Source: Candolleomyces eurysporus (taxonomy: Eukaryota > Basidiomycota > Agaricomycetes > Agaricales > Psathyrellaceae). From it: a stretch of 53,108 nt of DNA. This document shows, one piece after another, positions 10,621 through 21,754 of this stretch (position 1 is its first letter; each line of letters starts with the position of its first letter). The stretch is taken from assembly GCA_027579435.1 (NCBI GenBank), contig JANBPK010000967.1, positions 1 through 53,108 of the forward strand. Direction: 5' to 3'. Both the position numbers and the translations under genes were made by a program. The notes under the pieces were generated by a model. It worked only from the letters and a program-made list of their open reading frames with translations, was not told where the DNA came from and searched no databases.

Positions 10621-11995
10621 GCAAGCAAGCCGTAGGAAGATCTTTGGGGTGCGTCGACAGCAAGACATTTGCGTGTAGGCGCCTCAATTTAGTGCACATG
10701 GACGTGGGGCCTTCTTGCAGGGCAAGAGCGAGCGTCGACTTGGCTTGTGAAGTCCACTCCAGAGCTCTCCTCTTAGACTTGTACGCTCTCCATCCAGTGT
10801 CTCTGGTCGTTTGCTATACCAACCAATGCATCGGCATCGACTATCAATGCTCGAAGCCGGGCGATAATAATGGGAAATGAAAGGCCGTGAGTCAGAAAAG
10901 GGAAAAGCATGAAAATGAAAGGATGTGCGTGATCACGGGGAGCAAGCGAACAAACAATCACCAAGCAGTAGTGGGAAACAAACCGCAGAGGATGAGCACA
11001 GATCACATATCCCAGGCAAACGGCCGACTCACATCGTTCGGCCACAGTTAAACCTCCTCCAACCACTTGGTGAAAACGCAGAGCAACCTTGCCGAGCGTG
11101 ACCGACCAGCCCGCCAACGAAATCCATCAACAAAACCGAACAAGAGTTGATTAAAGCTACTTACGGATCGAATTGTTCAGTCACCAATTGCCAGCATACA
11201 AAGCAAATAAATGCAGACGCGCTGGGTGCTAGAGCGGAACCCGTAAGTCTCTCATTGCGCATAGGTTGTCGTCGCTGAGGTCCAGGGAGCTAGACTGGGT
11301 GTCACAAGACTTGAGCGAAATAGTGGAGAGAAGATCAACAAGGAGAACTCACTCAAAATTCGAGAACGCAAGGAGGGCTCACGAGACTACCGTGCGGAAA
11401 CTTTGTGGCCGTCTGGGAATTGAGTGAGCCATACCTGTTCAAAAGAAGGAAAGAGAAATACCATGTTAGCAAAAAGACGAAACATTAGACGATAGATAGA
11501 AGAATACCTGAAACGCAGGGAGGGAGAAGCAGGAGGATACTACAGGCAAGCGAAAAGTAGGACAAAAGACGATATCACAAACACTTGCATAAATAACACT
11601 AGGTTTCAGACGGCTGTCAACATCCCCCGAGCCACTAGAGCCCAATCCGCTACATTCACCACCATCCTGGTACACGCGTCGTCCAAAGACAGCGAGGCGT
11701 ATACACCCCGACCCTAATTCAAGCTCCTGGTAGTATTCGAGGAGGAGGATGGGAGGTATGTGGACGAGTTCCCGTGGAGAATATCCGTCGCTTGAGTTTA
11801 CCGCTGCATCGATGATTGGATGTGTAGATGTGGGTTGTGGTGCAAACGAACAAACACTGATAAGTCGGCAAGGCCACTAAGGGCGACGGCGATGACCCCA
11901 ATGAAAGTAATCAAATCGACACTCCGAGGAATACCGATGTGTCTTTTTCTGTTGGAGGGCGAGCGAGAAGCTAAGGGAAAGGATGAAAAAGACAC
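10621..11995. other. No gene recognised
   Basis: Short frames on both strands with no recognisable motif. Several splice-like signals occur but could not be assembled into a gene. Confidence 0.4.
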
Positions 11996-12300
11996 TAGAA
12001 TATCAGACATAGTAATGGCAGAGAGGATATACCGTCGACGTGCAGCGACCGGAATGACCCCGCTCCACGAATTTGTGTAGTTTGTTACAAGCCCTAATGG
12101 TGTGATACCGAGGCCTTCGAACGGAAAGAATATATCAGCGTTTAAATCCAGAAATGAGTGAGAAAGAAACGGAAAACAATCATGTTTCCGGGCCATCCAT
12201 TCTGAGCTGTCCCAGATCAACCTGTCCTGCCGACGCCGACAGAGCCATTCTCCACCGCCAGTGCAGCCATCGCAAGTAGGACCACCTCTTGCAGCTTGAA
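11996..12300 (-). pseudogene. Decayed copy C of the unidentified family seen at 3.9-5.3 kb
   Basis: The minus strand reads MAALAVENGSVGVG (about 12275-12235) and, further on, FLDLNADIFFPFEGLGI with LVTNYTNSWSGVIPVAARRR (about 12150-12030). These align with the blocks of copies A and B but the middle block is missing and the frames do not connect. The family is not recognised. Confidence 0.45.
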
Positions 12301-13320
12301 ATCGGTATACTCGATCCTCGCAAGCGAGAGTATCGGCCCCTTGACCATCCAGCTGGCGGCTACTGTTGCTGAACTCGATGCGCCGGGGGATACCAATGAA
12401 CGAGTGCTCTCCGGAGCTGCATGTAGCGGGTACTACGATCAATGAGGCGAAATACCGCGCGATTATAGAGGCAAACGACAAAAAATCCCAGAACAGCACG
12501 AACTAGTTTATTCTTGAGCCCATGATCGGATTGATTCTCTCGCTTACACTTCGTGGTATACAGCCAAGAAGTTGACACGGCAGCACATTGCATCAGGCAA
12601 GTCGAGCGCTTTTGACGACGTCGCTATAACTTACTATAGTACTTTCGAAGCTGTACGTAAATAGTAATACAGGAAGGGATACAGGCAACAACCTAGAGAT
12701 TAGGAATGTCAATGTATACTCTGTGTATCTTTCGAATATTTAGTTGCATTTGCCCGATGTGGAAACACGGAAGTTCAAACACAGCGTCGAACATAGTGCT
12801 TTGCAGCCGCCTTGACGCCCAGGAGATGACTGAATCAACGAAATTCCTTTTCCACTAGTCGCCCAAACGATAAATGTGTCAGTGTTCCTGTCTGGGTAGG
12901 TAGATAGGTGATAAGAGAGCTGATAGACAGTTGCAAACATAACATCTCCAGCAGCGTTCGGTTCAACATCGTTTACGGCTTCCAAAAGTTCTCACTCGTA
13001 TGCACATTCATATCTAGGGATTTTAATGACCAACACTAATGAATTTCAATGCCCGATTCCCGCGCACGGCCCTCTAGTTCTCCCTGCCAAACTCTGGAGC
13101 GAATTAATGAGCCATCTCAAGGCTAAGACATCACATCCCTCCGTGCCGTGTGTTTTACTCATACATCCTCATATGCCGCTCATTCCTTATCTAGTCTCCG
13201 TATTTCTAGACATGTGAGGTACTCTGCTCTATGCTATCGCAGCGGACGGTCTGGATCTTAATTCTTTGCTCAGTTTGCGAGCAGGAGAGCATTTACTTTG
13301 AATCCTAGGATGTTGATGAC
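12301..13320. other. Mostly featureless; possible F-box-like exon
   Basis: A 63-codon plus-strand frame at 13026-13217 contains LVLPAKLWSELMSHL, which resembles the start of an F-box. It ends at GACATGTGAGG, near a possible donor. It may be the first exon of the decayed gene that follows. Nothing else is supported. Confidence 0.3.
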
Positions 13321-13947
13321 ATGGATGGGCAAGAGCTTCAGCATGCGGCAATGGGTCGCTATCGGTGGGGTCAGCTGCTGAAGCAGAACTGCTTGGAGCC
13401 TGGAGAGACCGTGCTTAATGAACCTCCTATCCTCCAGCCAAGTTCTGGACCAACCAAACTACCTTCCACAGTGATAGTTGCCTCGGAGGAGAGCAGGTAC
13501 AAGTATCGGCAATGGTTACTCCTCATTCCCAGGGGAAGGTATATGCTGGTGGCCGATTCTCATTATCTACGGCTCCTGGACCTCGGCATTCCAGGCAGAC
13601 CTCCATTATTGACACCCTTTGAAGTCACGAAAGTTGTGTTTGGCCAGTTCAATGAGCCTTTCCAGCAGGTGCACCTCCTGGCTTTGGAGCATGAGTCCAG
13701 GTGGCTCAGAGTCATGGCAGGGATACAACCAGATAGTGGACGCTTGTGAGTGTCTCTTCTTTGTGCCTAATGTGATATGTTCATGCTGAATTTGGTTTAT
13801 TCAAGACTTGCATTAAAGACCTACAGTGTATTACCAATGGGCCTGAACAAAGAAATTGAGGCTCTCAGATTCGTTGTAGCTGCCATTGAGGAATCGTCAT
13901 GGTGGGAGATGCAAGTCCATCAGAATCTCTTGTACATAGGCTCAGAG
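13321..13947 (+). pseudogene. F-box-like/propeller-type gene, left half (split by Harbinger)
   Basis: Exons 13321-13745 and 13806-13947 join in phase and give a 189-codon stretch with LLIPRGRYMLVADSHYLRLL and DLGIPGRPP, the style of basidiomycete F-box proteins whose C-terminal half has beta-propeller-like strands. A GT donor follows GAG at 13947. Its natural acceptor, CTTGCAG at 17834, lies on the far side of the Harbinger element, and the two exons are in phase. The ATG at 13321 may be internal, because an F-box-like exon lies upstream. The right half carries stop codons, so the gene is dead or strongly truncated. Confidence 0.5.
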
Positions 13948-13985
13948 GTCTCAGGTGGCATTGTGTAGGACTTTGAGCATGGCAT

Positions 13986-13988
13986 ACT
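13986..13988. repeat. Target-site duplication ACT, left copy
   Basis: ACT precedes the left TIR and again follows the right TIR at 17820-17822. PIF/Harbinger elements make 3-bp duplications. Confidence 0.75.
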
Positions 13989-14036
13989 AGTGGTACTCAA
14001 TTTGGCGGAATAGCGTTTTGCGAAATAGTGAAAGCC
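13989..14036 (+). repeat. Harbinger left terminal inverted repeat
   Basis: The first 25 bases match the inverted right end exactly; after a small indel GCGAAATAGTGA also matches. Confidence 0.9.
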
Positions 14037-14207
14037 CTCTCATGGGAACACATCAGCCAAACTGATGCCAAGGTGGGAACCATGAATGAGGCTGCCGAAG
14101 CGGGGTTCGAAGTCGGCAAGCACGACCATCAGCGTGTATTAAGTGCATAGATGAGATAGATAAATCGATAACCGCATCGCTGAAGCGCCGTCATTTGTAC
14201 TTGTACC

Positions 14208-15710
14208 ATGGCCCGACATTTGAGGCGAATGGATAGAAGACTACCTTCTCATCGTGCTAGATCTGGCAATTCTCCCCGCAGCAGGCCCGGGGAGCTCACT
14301 CCGCTTGCCACACTTGCCGCATTGTTACTTCTCGACGCAGAAGATGACGATGAGCAACTCAGTGCCCTGCTTATGGCTCATATGGCTTTCGAGCATGAAA
14401 AGGTCCCGCGTATCCAAGAATCAGCAAAATATGGGAGACGAGGACCCTACACCGCACGAAAATCCGAGGATTTCTTTGAATTATTGCTCTACTGGTTCAG
14501 TGACAGATGGTTTAGATCATGGCTTCGGTATGTCCTCTGCTTAGAACTAATATAAACGAGTCTGACAAAGTCTCAGAATGGGACGCGATTCATTCTGGTG
14601 TCTTCATGATTTAATCCAGAACGACCCCATCTTTGTGCGCAGTGGAGACCGTCCAGGCCGTCCACAAAGGCCAGTGCATATCCAGTTGGCAACATTTCTC
14701 TGCCGTGTTGGCGCAGAGACCAGCGTCAAGGCAGCGGCTATTATGTCCATTGCAGAGGGCACCGTTTCTCTTTACATGCTAAGAGTAACCCGGGCTTTTC
14801 GCAACATCCGGAACGACTATGTATACTGGCCTTCCGTACGTGAGCGAGATGCGATGGCCAATGAGATGAACTTGTTTGGGTTTCCTGGGTGTCTGGGCGC
14901 TGGGGATGGGAGTCTGCTGCGACTTCAGGACAAGCCATTGGAGAATCCCTACTCGTACTGGTGTCGGAAGAAATTCTATGCGGTATGTTTTCGTCTTTTG
15001 AGAGGCTCACCCCAGACTCATTTTTTTTTTTTAGCTTAATATCCAAGCAATTGTTGACTACCGTGCACGATTTACATCCTACGAGCTTGGATGGCCTGGC
15101 TCAGTGAATGATACACGAGTATTTCATCGAAGTGACCTTTGGCTGAACCGTCAAGAGTATTTTCGGGACCACGAGTACATTATTGTTGACAAGGGTCTGA
15201 GTTAACCTATCTACTTGTTGAAAGTCGTGAAAACTGACTCTCTGGGTTTGATCAAACATAGGGTATCCCCTTACACGATTTACGATACGCCCATTCAACG
15301 ACTATGACCTAACACAAGATCAGGAGCAAGCTGCAGTTCGGAAGCGTTGGAACCAGAAGCTCTCAGGTCTTCGTATTTTTGTGGAACACGCGTTTGGCCG
15401 ATTGAAAGGTCGTTTTCCTTATTTACAGTGCATACCAGGCCGGGATATTATGGAAACCTACAGGATACTCGAAGCCCTACTGGTCATTCATAATATTATG
15501 GAAGATCTCGAAGATAATCCTGCTTCCATAAGCGATTTCGAAAGTCGTCGAGACATCCCTGTCGAAGGAGCTGGCGACGATACGATTGAGGCGGGTCTGA
15601 CCGGTAATACGGATAATGGAGATCTTCTTCATGCACAAGGGGTTTACCGGCGAAAGGAGCTCGTTGAATATTTCTGTCGCCAGGAGCAAACAAATGTATT
15701 AGAAATTTAG
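14208..15710 (+). CDS. PIF/Harbinger transposase (DDE_Tnp_4 type)
   Basis: Four exons, 14208-14527, 14577-14982, 15035-15194 and 15262-15710, join in phase to give 444 residues. An N-terminal helical region (RRGPYTARKSEDFFELLLYW) is followed by the DDE core. The three acidic residues are visible: Asp in GAGDGS (14905-14907), Asp in GSVNDTRVF (15110-15112) and Glu in FVEHAFGRLKGRF (15384-15386). The PYTAR/GxPxxLG-type contexts and the C-terminal ILEALLVIHNIMEDL helix are family traits. It cuts and pastes the element in the nucleus, usually together with a Myb/SANT-like partner. The stop at 15710 faces the partner gene. No frame break is seen. Confidence 0.9.
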
Positions 15711-15929
15711 ACAAAGTCGTTTGTATGTGTATCAAATATGAGAAGTAAATTACTATCATGGAAGCAGAAATGAGCTATCGCTCAACGGCGACATCACAAA
15801 TCCAGCTCCAGGGTTATAAAGGATAAACTGATTAGGGATATCTGAATAGAAAAGAATTAAACGAGGACTACCTTATAAGGAGAGTTGAAAGAGACTAGAG
15901 TTGAGATTCAAACGTAAACAAGAGCACCT

Positions 15930-17626
15930 TCAGGCCTGGCCAATGTCGTACTCGTAACCTTGCTTCGCCAAGATGCTTTTGAGCATTTGCTGGCCGATTT
16001 TCTTCAGCCCTGGGTCAGTGGAGTCGATAAAATTCATTGCTGCATTGATTTCCAGATCGTGCTTCTTCCGTAGACTTTCTTCTGCCTCCCGCTTTTCCCT
16101 TTCCTGAGCGATTCGAAGCTGTACCTCGTTCTTCTCGGCGACCTTCCGAAATGCGTCCCTGATAAAATCAGGGTGAGATGCTTCGTCCTTCTTCTTGAGA
16201 GTGCGTGATTTCTTCTTCTTTGGCTCGCCTTTGACCTTGATTTCCTTCGTGTTCTTCCCTCCTTCGTCCGTTGGTTGGACAGGCTTGCTGACCTCTACAT
16301 CTCTTGCTTCGTCATCGTCGTCCGAATCGCTTGATACATCGATCACCGAGCTAAAAATTCGAGCACGGACGACCGAGGTGTCCGAACTGGCGCTAATTCC
16401 ACAGTCAAATAAATCAGCAAATATATCAGTTGGCACATGACGCACTCACACAGAATTGATCAGATTGTAGATTTCAGTCTTCATAAAGCTCTCGAGAAGC
16501 TCACAGCTGAACTTGATTCCCGCCACCATCGTCTTTCCTCTCTTTCGCTTTTTCCCTCCCTCGGATGGCTCCAGCTGCTCAGCGCTGTCAGACTCGCTGC
16601 CACTCTCTGAATCGGTGTTGGTGATGACTGGAATTCGATCTGCATCGCCGTCCCCTCCGCCAGTGTGCTCCGTCAAAGCTTTCGCATGCTTGTACTTGTC
16701 CCATACTGCATCCCAACAACGTTTAATGGGATCAGCGTTTTCTAGACCGAATTCGGACGAAAGCTATGACCTTCTGTCAGCGAGTTGAAGCTGCAGAATG
16801 CTTGGGGACAACCGACCTTGTTGAAAACAGCCTGCTTCTTCAGCTTAAAGCTGGGCCAGACCTCGGGGGAGGTGACATGCCTGACGATCCTGAGTTTCTG
16901 GGCGTCATCCAGCTTCTTCGACGACTCAGGCTCCTTCACTTTGTCTTGGGATGTTGGTATCTTCAACGAGGCTTTTTTCTTCTGGTCGGCGGTCAGTTCC
17001 GCAACCTCGTCATCCGAGTTTCCTGCCTTCCGTCGATTTGCTGGGCCGCTCTTGCTACCAGCACCCTTAGCTCGACCCCTCTTTGTGCCCTGGACATTCT
17101 CGGTTGTTGCACCCGAGCTTGCTGCAGGTTTATTCTCCTTCCCTGCACCCTCCTCTCCTACACCCACTTGGCCAGCATGCACCCGGTCATTGACGAGGAT
17201 GACCTCTTGAGGTACCTGGGGCAAAAGGCGCGTTTTCGACACGTTTTCGACGCGTATTTCATGTTGAATCTGGCCTTGAAAGGTTGCACCCCCCATACTA
17301 GTTGCCGGCGCACCAGACTGCCCCGCAGTGTGATTTGGGTTCCGGCTGTTGCGGAGGGCTAGAACAGGAGGTCTAGGGCTGTAGGGACTCCTGGTGTGGA
17401 TATGAGCAGGGGTAGAGGCAGCATAGAGTATTTGAGAGGAATTATAGTGGGACGGCGTGGTCGGATAGGGATTCATGTGTGTAGGATTCTGAATATGATA
17501 GTGACTATGGTAGTAGTTGAGCGAGGTTGGGGTATTAGGACTCGAAGATGACATAGCCTGAAGACTAGCACTGGCATCCAGATTCTCCCAGTCAGTGTTG
17601 CTGAAATTCCAGTCCTCGAGATTCAT
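15930..17626 (-). CDS. Harbinger accessory DNA-binding protein (Myb/SANT-like)
   Basis: Three minus-strand exons, 17626-16817, 16763-16450 and 16392-15930, give 528 residues. A Ser/Thr/Pro/Asn-rich N-terminus is followed by a helical segment running DDAQKLRIVRHV, WPSFKLKKQAVFNK and CWDAVWDKYKHAK, whose Trp spacing fits a Myb/SANT-like domain. Next come acidic and lysine-rich tracts (GGKKRKRGKT, PKKKKSRTLKKK) that look like nuclear signals, then a charged coiled-coil C-terminus. Fungal and animal Harbinger elements carry such a partner, which recruits the transposase to the nucleus and to the ends. The first Met at 17626 is chosen; an in-frame Met at 17692 is also possible. Confidence 0.8.
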
Positions 17627-17772
17627 GATTACTGGACAATGGGACTCGTACCATCCTCGTCCCTGACCAGCCTTGCCACTGTGCGGCATCACTCATTTTC
17701 AGTTCAGCTTGATCATCAATTCAGGGCACCTTGGCTCTCTGAGCTCTCTCACGACGACCTGTTCATGGGAAC

Positions 17773-17819
17773 GGCTCACTATTTCGCAAAACCACTATTC
17801 CGCCAAATTGAGTACCACT
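17773..17819 (-). repeat. Harbinger right terminal inverted repeat
   Basis: Reverse complement of the left end; its last 25 bases are identical to the first 25 of the element. Confidence 0.9.
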
Positions 17820-17834
17820 ACTGCCTGCTTGCAG

Positions 17835-18335
17835 CACGTTCTGATCAAAACTGATCTAGAGGTTTTCATGGGCAAGTTCGTTGCAAGGTTTACCTCTAAT
17901 GAGCTTCACCTGTGGCCCGTTCCATCTTTCTATATTGAGCCTCCATCTAGTGGTCTGATTCCTCTGACAAGGACATCAAAATCCATTCCGGAAGAAATGA
18001 TGTTCCCTTATACATTCTGACATTCTCCTCCCTACAAAAACTCCGAATTTCTACATATTTTAGGCCCTGGCCAACCACACATGTCATTTCCGATCACACT
18101 AAATGTCTATCCAATAGAATTTAACAGAAAAAAGTCATTGTGAGACTCCATAGACGTCAAATGGCGCGATCCCAAAAACCCCAATTCACTGGATGTTGCC
18201 TTTTCTCTCCCAAAGCCACATATTCCTTGCCATTGCACCTCCATAACCTTGAGCTTTTCAATTATCAGGTCCCCTTGGACTTTGGGTATCCTTAAAGAAC
18301 ACTCGTGGAAGTGTATTTTTGAGATGGCATGATGT
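17835..18335 (+). pseudogene. F-box-like gene, right half with nonsense codons
   Basis: Following the CTTGCAG acceptor the frame reads HVLIKTDLEVFMGKFVARF, ELHLWPVPSFYIEPPSSGL and MMFPYTF, then TGA at 18018. The same frame continues beyond it with protein-like text (GPGQPHMSFPITLNVYPIEF) to a TGA near 18137 and again (DSIDVKWRDPKNPNSLDVAF) to about 18335. Two TGA codons in one readable frame show decay of an older gene. Some stops could instead mark unrecognised introns, but no good splice sites flank them. Confidence 0.5.
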
Positions 18336-18684
18336 TTCTGTGCACTCTGTCGGTGACACCCCACCAGAGCTTGAATCCCCAGAGCAGTTGCACACCAGAT
18401 AGTTGTACTACAGGCCCAAATGTTGGCTTGACGGTGCTCTGCATAAGCAGTGGTATGCATACCTGTACTTTGTGTCCCGCTTCTGGATGATCGGTTTACA
18501 CGGAGTGGATAAGGGGTAGGAATCCAGAAGTTTTTGTAGTAGATTATCTTTCAGCTTGATGCTTGTACCAACTTGACCTTGAAATGGCAACATGTTGCCA
18601 CTAGCTGTGGGCATTTGGGTTCTTGCTATTCTATTCATTGTATCCAAGGTACTCTAGGCTCTTATAATTGTAGTGTAATCCTGT
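18336..18684. other. Coding-like text, orientation unresolved
   Basis: Both strands hold fairly long frames. On the plus strand HDVSVHSVGDTPPELESPEQ could be a frameshifted continuation of the pseudogene; the minus strand has a 79-codon frame from 18647. I could not decide between them. Confidence 0.3.
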
Positions 18685-19233
18685 TCACCTTTTGCGACAC
18701 TGAGTTGATACTGCTCTGCAACAGGCCCAGGCGCTGATGCTGTCATAGACGGAATAGCAGGAGGGATACAGAGATTGACATTGAAAGACCATAGGTTGGC
18801 CCATGGTATTAGAAGCACCACACTCTATTCCAGCTCTTATGGCCCTACCGCTCTGCCAGAATGCATGTCTGAGGTGTATGCATGCATGGCTATCGTATTC
18901 AACACAGTCAATGATCATATAATTAGTGGCCATTTTGGCCATTTCAGACTCATCACATCCCTGTGGCAGTATAATTTCACAAAGCCAGGAGAGGTATTTC
19001 AGAATCATTGCCTCCAATTGAAGTACCCATTCTGGCAATGAGGCTTGAGCAATGCAGGCTCCAGAGGACACAGAAGAGCACATTCTACTGAAGACTCCAT
19101 ATCCTCCTGGAGTTTGGGTGGTGAACAATGAAGCAGGTGTAGAGAGATACTCTCTCTTGAGTGTGAAAGGGGGGAAAGCCAAATAGCTTGTGAGACATCG
19201 TAAGCCATAGTGCTCGCGTAGTGCAGAATGCAA
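18685..19233 (-). CDS. Hypothetical protein, 182 residues, doubtful
   Basis: A single uninterrupted minus-strand frame from ATG at 19233 to the stop at 18685, rich in Cys and Ser with several hydrophobic stretches. No domain is recognised and no introns or promoter features support it. It lies next to LTR-like sequence, so it could be chance or part of an old retroelement. Confidence 0.25.
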   Translation of the reverse strand: MHSALREHYGLRCLTSYLAFPPFTLKREYLSTPASLFTTQTPGGYGVFSRMCSSVSSGACIAQASLPEWVLQLEAMILKYLSWLCEIILPQGCDESEMAKMATNYMIIDCVEYDSHACIHLRHAFWQSGRAIRAGIECGASNTMGQPMVFQCQSLYPSCYSVYDSISAWACCRAVSTQCRKR

Positions 19234-19240
19234 TAGATAT

Positions 19241-20340
19241 AACCCAAGCGAAATATGATATTATTGAGTTGAGTTTAGATAAAGGGGAAAAGAAGAAGAA
19301 GGGGGGAGAATCTGACTGAGGAGACCTTGTCTCCTGAGTTTATACTACATATACAAAACTACAAAGTTGTAAACATATGAAATTGTTACGTCGATACTCC
19401 TAAAGGATATAGGAATGAGACGTATTCAAGTTCTTGACACGAGATCCGATTTGTGTGCGATGTTGGTTCAGGTCTTGTGAGGCTTTCTACAAGACTAAGT
19501 TCAAGCTTATACAAGGCTTTTGTATAAGTTCAGACGAGGGGTTTGTTCTGGGGTTCAAGCACTAAGTCTAACTTAGTAATTCTGGGTTCTGGAGTTCACT
19601 AGGGAGGTTCTATTAAGAACAAGCTAAAGAATACAGACTATCCTAGCCTATTTATATACTATATGCCTCATGTAGAAGGCATGGTAACATCAGTCAGCAA
19701 TATTAAAGTATCAGTCAGCAAAATGAAACTATGAGTAAGCTAAATGAAAAACATGTGCTACTGAAACACTAAGTACTGGTCATAAGGTCATACATGAGTC
19801 CATAGAGCATACATGAGGTAACCACAAGGCAAACACAAGGCGTACATGAGGTAGAAACTACAGAGACCAGAGAGTCCATGAGACAAGTCCAAGGGATTGT
19901 AACAGAAATAGCTCGGGGACCTTGACTCCCGGTCAGGAGTTGAGTCCTGTGGAGCTCCGTTGTCCTGTGCGATGCCTTCAGAGCTTGCTTGGGGCAACAG
20001 GAGTTGATAAGAGAGGAATGGAGGAGGCCGTGTCTTGAATAGGGAAGTGATCCCCCTAATCGGGACTTGTGTAATGGTGGGCATGTGCACATGCTAGCGA
20101 TCCCCACATCCCCTGGGAAGTTCCTCAGCTGACTCCAAGTCAGTGCAATGATAGCAAAATGGAGAGGTGGGAGGGACAAAATTCAAGGGAGACGGGTGCC
20201 ATAAAAAAATAAAAAATAAAAAATNAAAAAGGGGGATGAGCCCCGAAATGAGGCGGGACACTGTGGAGCTGTCAATCAAAAGTTTAGGATTGGACAGAGT
20301 TCTCGACTCTTCGTTGTTCTAGGGTAGCAAAGCAATCATC
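19241..20340. other. AT-rich retroelement-like non-coding region
   Basis: A purine tract (19280-19307) is followed by AT-rich sequence with TATA-like strings (about 19650) and short direct repeats such as GTCAGTCAGCAA (19693 and 19712). Inverted ends TGTTAC and GTTTCA/AACA can be found near 19384 and 19768 but no target duplication. It is most likely old LTR sequence; boundaries are not supported. Confidence 0.35.
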
Positions 20341-20349
20341 TTGAGAGGG

Positions 20350-20355
20350 TATAAA
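20350..20355 (+). promoter_or_regulatory. TATA box of the 20396 gene
   Basis: TATAAA in GAGGGTATAAAGG lies 46 bases upstream of the ATG at 20396. Confidence 0.4.
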
Positions 20356-20395
20356 GGTGAGGTGTGTCCAGAGTCTCCCAGCACCATTCATCGTC

Positions 20396-21152
20396 ATGTT
20401 GTCGCTGCCTTATCAGCCTACTTCTCCTTCTCGCACTATGCATTCCCGCTCACCTTCTCTTGAGATTGTTGGAGAGCAAGCTGCACCTGCACCACCTCAG
20501 ACTCATCGCACTGTCACGATCCCGTTGTTCCTTGGACGTCTCCAAACTGTCTTGGTGCAGCAGCACTTTGAGGCAATGTGTCTTCTTCTTCAGCAGGAGT
20601 TGGAGGACATGAACTTCAGTGCATTTCAAATTCACAATTATTGAGTGTTGGACTGGGTGTACGTTGCCTTGGTGAGTGTTTTGTCATCCCTCATAGTTCT
20701 TCTTTGATTGATTTGATGCATAGTGGGATGTTCTTCGTGCCCAGTCCCTTGTCGAAGTGTATACTACTTTGCCAGCTCTGCCAACTGACATCCAGGCTCA
20801 TTTGCTAGTCCTTCTATTGGCCATCAAGTTCTCCACTACAAGTGATCACCCCCAGTGTCGCCAAGATGTCTGCCAGCTGATCTTGCTCGTCGTTGACAAC
20901 GACACTGTCAATGCACTTGTTTCTCAGAACCATGCTGAACCAGAGGGCCCGTACACTTCTGCGGTTCTTTCTGGAGTCATTTCCCATCGCGAGATTAACA
21001 TTGGTAGGGCTGCCATGCAAGTAGACACTTTATTGGATGGAGACAGGGATACCAGATGCTTGGAGAGGAGGATTAGGAGTGGAAGGAATGCCCAGCATGT
21101 GAGGGATGCTGAGATTGAGTACCTGATGCCAGGAGATGAGGTGGATGGCTGA
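20396..21152 (+). pseudogene. Unidentified gene with one nonsense codon
   Basis: Exons 20396-20671 and 20724-21152 join in phase across a GTGAGT...GCATAG intron of 52 bases. The text is clearly protein-like on both sides (VTIPLFLGRLQTVLVQQHFE, then WDVLRAQSLVEVYTTLPALP and DIQAHLLVLLLAIKF). A TGA at 20642-20644 interrupts the first exon where the frame otherwise continues (NY, stop, VLDWVYVAL). CGA to TGA would explain it. The C-terminus has an Arg-rich stretch. I do not recognise the family; stop-codon readthrough or a sequencing error are the alternatives to a pseudogene. Confidence 0.5.
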
Positions 21153-21186
21153 GTTTGAGATGTAGGCAAGATATACCCTTTGTACC

Positions 21187-21507
21187 TTACTCCCTGTCCC
21201 AAGTCATCAAGTCCAGGGTCTCACCATCCAATCTAGTAATTCTTGTCACTGGAATTTTCTTGATATTGTGAGGTGTGTAGGGGATAAGTCGATAGGCAAC
21301 AAAACAAAGCTTTGAGACTGAGCCATCGAGCTTGGCAAGTATGTACAATCCACCTGTAGTTCTTCTGATGACGACCAGGGGTCCATGGTACTGTGGCTTT
21401 GATTTTCCACCAATTGATGAGCTGAGCATTGAGTTTCAGGCCAGAACAAGCGTGCCAGGTGAGAGATTGAAATCTTTGATTGAGTTGGCGAATGGTCGTT
21501 CAAAGTC
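21187..21507 (-). pseudogene. Ty3/gypsy integrase C-terminal fragment
   Basis: The minus strand reads DFERPFANSIKDFNLSPGTL, then VLA, stop, and continues GGKSKPQYHGPLVVIRRTTG, GLYILAKLDGSVSKL and AYRLIPY. This matches the end of fungal gypsy polyproteins just after the integrase core, where the usual text is KPGxLVLVRNSR...KxKPRYxGPxxVVRR. A TGA at 21438-21436 sits where Arg is expected. Nothing else of the element is seen; the left end of the hAT element begins 18 bases away. Confidence 0.65.
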
Positions 21508-21754
21508 CTGAGTAGTGTTCCTCACAGGTAGCCCTTACCTGCCGGGTAGGCAGGTACGGGTAGCTGTGGGTATGGGTATGGAGCCCATTTTAGTAATCCG
21601 CCCCTTACCTGCGAGCCTCAGGGCAGGTATATCCAAAAATGGAAGGCGGCGGGGCTCAAAACCACGACAAAAATGTATCCATTATATAATAGTAAATAAA
21701 GCATTAGGAGGCTCTCAGAATCAGGGGAAAGTACTTGACTATCCGCTGACCAGC

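Larger units (their letters stand above)
13989..17819 (+). mobile_element. Complete PIF/Harbinger DNA transposon, 3,831 bp
   Basis: The element has terminal inverted repeats of about 47 bases: AGTGGTACTCAATTTGGCGG is identical at both ends, and the match continues through GCGAAATAGTGA with a small difference in the middle. ACT is duplicated at both sides. Inside are the two genes expected of an autonomous Harbinger: a DDE transposase on the plus strand and a DNA-binding accessory protein on the minus strand, their 3' ends facing each other 219 bases apart. Both reading frames are open and the TIRs are nearly intact, so the copy is recent and possibly active. Confidence 0.9.
13948..17834 (+). 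other. Intron carrying the Harbinger element
   Basis: With the element and one TSD removed, the remaining intron is about 53 bases, GTCTCAGG to CTTGCAG, a normal length for this genome. The insertion therefore sits in an intron and would not have broken the reading frame by itself. Confidence 0.5.

Noticed and set aside
13986..17822. TAG/CTA or TAC as the Harbinger target duplication
   Set aside because: Only ACT appears on both outer sides when the TIRs are set to begin AGTGG and end CCACT.
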